Of a stretch of DNA of 64,000 nucleotides, positions 61,389 through 64,000 are shown one piece after another (position 1 is the first letter of the stretch; every line of letters begins with the position of its first letter). Position numbers and translations under genes: made by a program. Below the pieces are notes generated by a model. It was given only the letters and a program-made list of their open reading frames with translations, was not told the DNA's origin and did no database searches. This DNA is from Bacteroidales bacterium UBA5326 (lineage in GTDB: Bacteria; Bacteroidota; Bacteroidia; Bacteroidales; UBA932), in the NCBI GenBank assembly GCA_002408205.1, contig DHQY01000014.1, positions 303,695 through 367,694 of the forward strand. Reading direction: 5' to 3'.

Positions 61389-64000
61389 TTAATTATCCCA
61401 GAAACTTGAGTTCTTCTTGTACTGCAACAGGTCGGCCAGGGCAGAAGCCTTGGCGGCAATGCGGAAACTCCAGCTTTCCCACTTCCCGTTTGGAACCCAG
61501 GAAAAAGATATCTGAAAACAATGGAGATCGTACGTGGCACTTAACTGGGTTGTGGTAAGTTTGAATTTCATCAGATCGAAACCGCTGTTTACATTGATAT
61601 TCAAATCTTTAGTGAGTTTTATCTGAGCCGAAAAACCAAGAGTTTGAGAGAAATTATGATTTGTATTCAATAATTCGTTCGCATATGTATAGGATCTGTT
61701 ATATGAAAAACTGTAATTAAAATTCAAGGACCAGGGAATCTCCGGGTCCATATAATAAACCCAGCCTCCGGGAATGTATTCTCCAGTAAGAGGGTCTTCA
61801 TAAACTAATTGATAAGACGTATTTTTATTGTTCTTTTCTCCGCCCGAAAATGAATAAGAAGTGGAAAAACTGGCATTTGTCAGCCGGGCTGGATTTCCGG
61901 TTTTGATAATATTCAGTGTATTAATCTTTTGCCCCCTCGAATTAATGGCATAGGGATCGAAAGTAGCATTTGCGTTCAACCCGAGTTTTTCAAAAACGGT
62001 GGTGGATAATGTAACACTGATATTGGACAGCTTTAATGAGTCAGCCAGGAAATTATATGATCCCGACAAAGAAAGATTATCTATTAATTTAATCTTCTTT
62101 ATTCCACCGTCCTGGGTAGTGTCTTTTTTGTTGAATACCTTAGCCTCAACATTGTTTCCGAAAGAAAAGCTGATAGCAGCCGTACGTCCTTTTGACGGCG
62201 GCCCGTAAACAGATTTGGTCGAATATTTATTATAATCAACGGAATGATCTTTCCCCAGACTGTCTGTATAGTTCAACGTTACAAAACCATTGGACGACGT
62301 TCCGAGTTCCGGCCTGAATGAGAAGCCGACAGAAGGAGTTATCATATGTCGTATAGCCCTTAGCCGGCCTTTAGGGTTGAAATTGAAAAGACCGTAAATC
62401 CTTGTAGACATGGAAATTCCCCCGGAATAGGATTGAGTGAGACCAAATTCACTGAACGGTTTGGAATACTCCGAGATCACAGTCTGTGTAACGGGGTCGA
62501 ACCGGCGTGTTTCACTCATAAAATGCCAGTTCATCCCATAGGAAACGGTTGGTGTGAAATTCAGGTATTTAAGCAAAGTAAAACCCGGTAAGCCAATGGC
62601 AAAGTTGTGCTGCATACCTGTCTTGAAATCCTTCCACAGATCGGGCGTACCAAACTGTGACGATTTAAAATTCACTTTATTCTGAAACGAAGTATTGTAA
62701 CTCAGGGTAACCTCTTCATAGAATTTTTTCTTACCAACGCGTTCTTTTTTTTCAAAAGGATTAATTCGGCTCATGGTAAACGTAAAGTTGGGCAAAGTAA
62801 GAGAGTAGGAAGAGTCACGGTTATTCTGACTGTGCAACAGGTTAACGGACAGGTTGAAAGGAGTGCCCGCAAAGGTTTTGGCATATGAAATGCTTGATGA
62901 GGTCTGACTTTGCAGAGCCTCGTTGATCGTCTGGCTGTTATAACGGTTATTTGTAGGGCTCGAGAAATTTACAGAAGCACTGAAAGTGGTCCCCGGCCGT
63001 TTTTTCGGATCCTGTGTATGACTCCATTTGATGCTGAAGTCACCCGATTCGGAATAGTCGGACGATCCGCGTTCGCCAGTAATATTCTTTGAATAGTTAA
63101 CATTCAGGCTCCCGTTATATTTATATCTATTCTTGTAACGGGCCGTTGTTCTCACTGCCCATGAACCCATAGAATAAATGTCACCGGTAATGGAAAAATC
63201 AAGATAATCTCCAATTACAAAATAATAACCAAGGTCCCTGAGAAAGAAACCGCGGGAAGTTTCTTCTCCGTAACTGGGCATGAGCAATCCGCCTGACCGG
63301 TCGGGGCGCTGAGGCACAAAACCAAAGGGAAGCGCAATGGGCGTAGGCACATCTTCAATAACCACATAGGCAGGACCGAATATGGTTTGCCCCATTTTTC
63401 CGTCCTGACCGGAAGTGATTTTCGCATTGGTCATTCTCAGGTAAAAATGAGGATGTTCTGCATCACAGGTGGTATATTTTCCCCCGTGAATATTTATGGA
63501 ATTATCCGGCATTTTTTTAAGGTGTTCTCCATGCAGGAATCCCTGGTCGTCCTGAGTTACCATATTATTGATCCGTGCTTTTCTGGAAGAAAAATTATAG
63601 TAGACAGATTCCATCACGTAATTGTTTTTGCCTTCCTTCATCACAGGCTTTCCCTGCATCACACCGGTGGAATCAATTACCCCTGTGGCAAATACGATCT
63701 TTGAATTGACATCATACTCCATGTATTCCGCAGTTATTTCCAGATTGCCGTAAGTCACCTTTACGTCTCCGTAATAATACAGCATGGTTTTACCATTGGA
63801 AAAATCTTCCACTACCGAATCCCTTGCCACAGAAAAAGCAGGAGCTTCCAGCTGGGATCGTGCCCGAAGACTGTCCATGCGGGCCGAACTGTCTGTAGAG
63901 AAGACGGTAAGCCCGGCCTTTTCCTGCCCAATCCCCTGCCGGCTCCCCAATATGGACAACATGGAGGCCAGTGTCGGCGGGGTGCCCAGTCCGGATACCG
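61389..64000 (-). CDS. lptD: LptD-like LPS assembly outer membrane protein, 5' end cut by window
   Basis: An open frame of 870 codons running off the right edge. The frame has no stop before the window end and no signal peptide is visible, so the start lies outside. The visible part begins with an OstA/LptA-like beta-jellyroll domain (about residues 30-190 from the edge; YYYGDVKVTYGNLEITAEYME, TGVMQGKPVMKEG) and continues into a long aromatic-rich beta barrel. This is the Bacteroidota form of LptD, which inserts lipopolysaccharide into the outer leaflet. rho follows downstream. Confidence 0.85.
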   Translation of the reverse strand, partial: VSGLGTPPTLASMLSILGSRQGIGQEKAGLTVFSTDSSARMDSLRARSQLEAPAFSVARDSVVEDFSNGKTMLYYYGDVKVTYGNLEITAEYMEYDVNSKIVFATGVIDSTGVMQGKPVMKEGKNNYVMESVYYNFSSRKARINNMVTQDDQGFLHGEHLKKMPDNSINIHGGKYTTCDAEHPHFYLRMTNAKITSGQDGKMGQTIFGPAYVVIEDVPTPIALPFGFVPQRPDRSGGLLMPSYGEETSRGFFLRDLGYYFVIGDYLDFSITGDIYSMGSWAVRTTARYKNRYKYNGSLNVNYSKNITGERGSSDYSESGDFSIKWSHTQDPKKRPGTTFSASVNFSSPTNNRYNSQTINEALQSQTSSSISYAKTFAGTPFNLSVNLLHSQNNRDSSYSLTLPNFTFTMSRINPFEKKERVGKKKFYEEVTLSYNTSFQNKVNFKSSQFGTPDLWKDFKTGMQHNFAIGLPGFTLLKYLNFTPTVSYGMNWHFMSETRRFDPVTQTVISEYSKPFSEFGLTQSYSGGISMSTRIYGLFNFNPKGRLRAIRHMITPSVGFSFRPELGTSSNGFVTLNYTDSLGKDHSVDYNKYSTKSVYGPPSKGRTAAISFSFGNNVEAKVFNKKDTTQDGGIKKIKLIDNLSLSGSYNFLADSLKLSNISVTLSTTVFEKLGLNANATFDPYAINSRGQKINTLNIIKTGNPARLTNASFSTSYSFSGGEKNNKNTSYQLVYEDPLTGEYIPGGWVYYMDPEIPWSLNFNYSFSYNRSYTYANELLNTNHNFSQTLGFSAQIKLTKDLNINVNSGFDLMKFKLTTTQLSATYDLHCFQISFSWVPNGKWESWSFRIAAKASALADLLQYKKNSSFWDN

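Overview
The window reads as chromosomal DNA from a member of the Bacteroidota, most likely Bacteroidales. The evidence is the gene content: two TonB-dependent receptors with a carboxypeptidase-like N-terminal domain, a DUF4876/DUF6850 pair, an S46 dipeptidyl-peptidase, a lipoprotein serpin, a BACON/LRR lipoprotein, the rpmB-rpmG-DUF4295-ftsY order, a Rho with a long disordered insert, a SecA with an extended N-terminal region, a long signal peptidase I and an LptD of the Bacteroidota type. Many intergenic regions carry TAnnTTTG boxes, the -7 element of Bacteroides promoters, and clear Shine-Dalgarno sequences are almost absent. No insertion sequence, prophage, CRISPR array or rRNA gene was found. 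One tRNA (Val, TAC) is present. Genus cannot be told from the sequence alone.

Layout. 1-483 has no supported gene and holds four copies of a TTTGACCCTTGA-like motif in alternating orientation. 484-1155: an unknown lipoprotein, a bidirectional terminator and tRNA-Val. 1183-8956: folC (minus), then phoH-like, ppdK, galE and dgt (plus). 8953-18326: a minus-strand run of a TonB receptor, DUF4876 lipoprotein, DUF6850 barrel, S46 peptidase, rubredoxin and serpin, which looks like one peptide-related envelope operon. 18413-24667: a plus-strand operon of LRR/BACON lipoprotein, tldD, tldE, nhaC and a SlyD-like isomerase. 24623-27223: an FAD oxidoreductase and tsaD. 27291-31760: tamB. 31752-35848: pheT, ftsY, DUF4295, rpmG, rpmB. 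35924-37705: lepB and a lipoprotein. 37815-38264: yqeY. 38327-41532: the classical thrS-infC-rpmI-rplT operon. 41629-44452: DUF4199, a glycosyltransferase and rlmD. 44460-49595: mgsA, lpdA, secA. 49663-55869: a TonB receptor plus lipoprotein divergent from a PhoB/PhoR-like two-component pair. 55920-56087: ferredoxin. 56173-59404: DUF1573, meaB and a putative Mn/heavy-metal exporter. 59388-64000: rho and a 5'-truncated lptD.

The most interesting points are these. (a) Five tandem 11-bp TTACA-type repeats (53631-53685) lie between the TonB receptor operon and the OmpR/PhoB-family regulator, 11 bp upstream of the receptor's -7 box, which is the geometry of a Pho box. They suggest a directly controlled uptake system of unknown ligand. 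(b) infC begins with ATC behind a perfect AGGAGG, in a genome that otherwise shows little Shine-Dalgarno. (c) A structured rpmI-rplT spacer may be an L20 autoregulatory element. (d) The receptor/DUF4876/DUF6850/S46/serpin cluster may be an undescribed peptide acquisition and protection system. Most convergent gene pairs overlap tail to tail (4 to 45 nt), leaving no room for intrinsic terminators.
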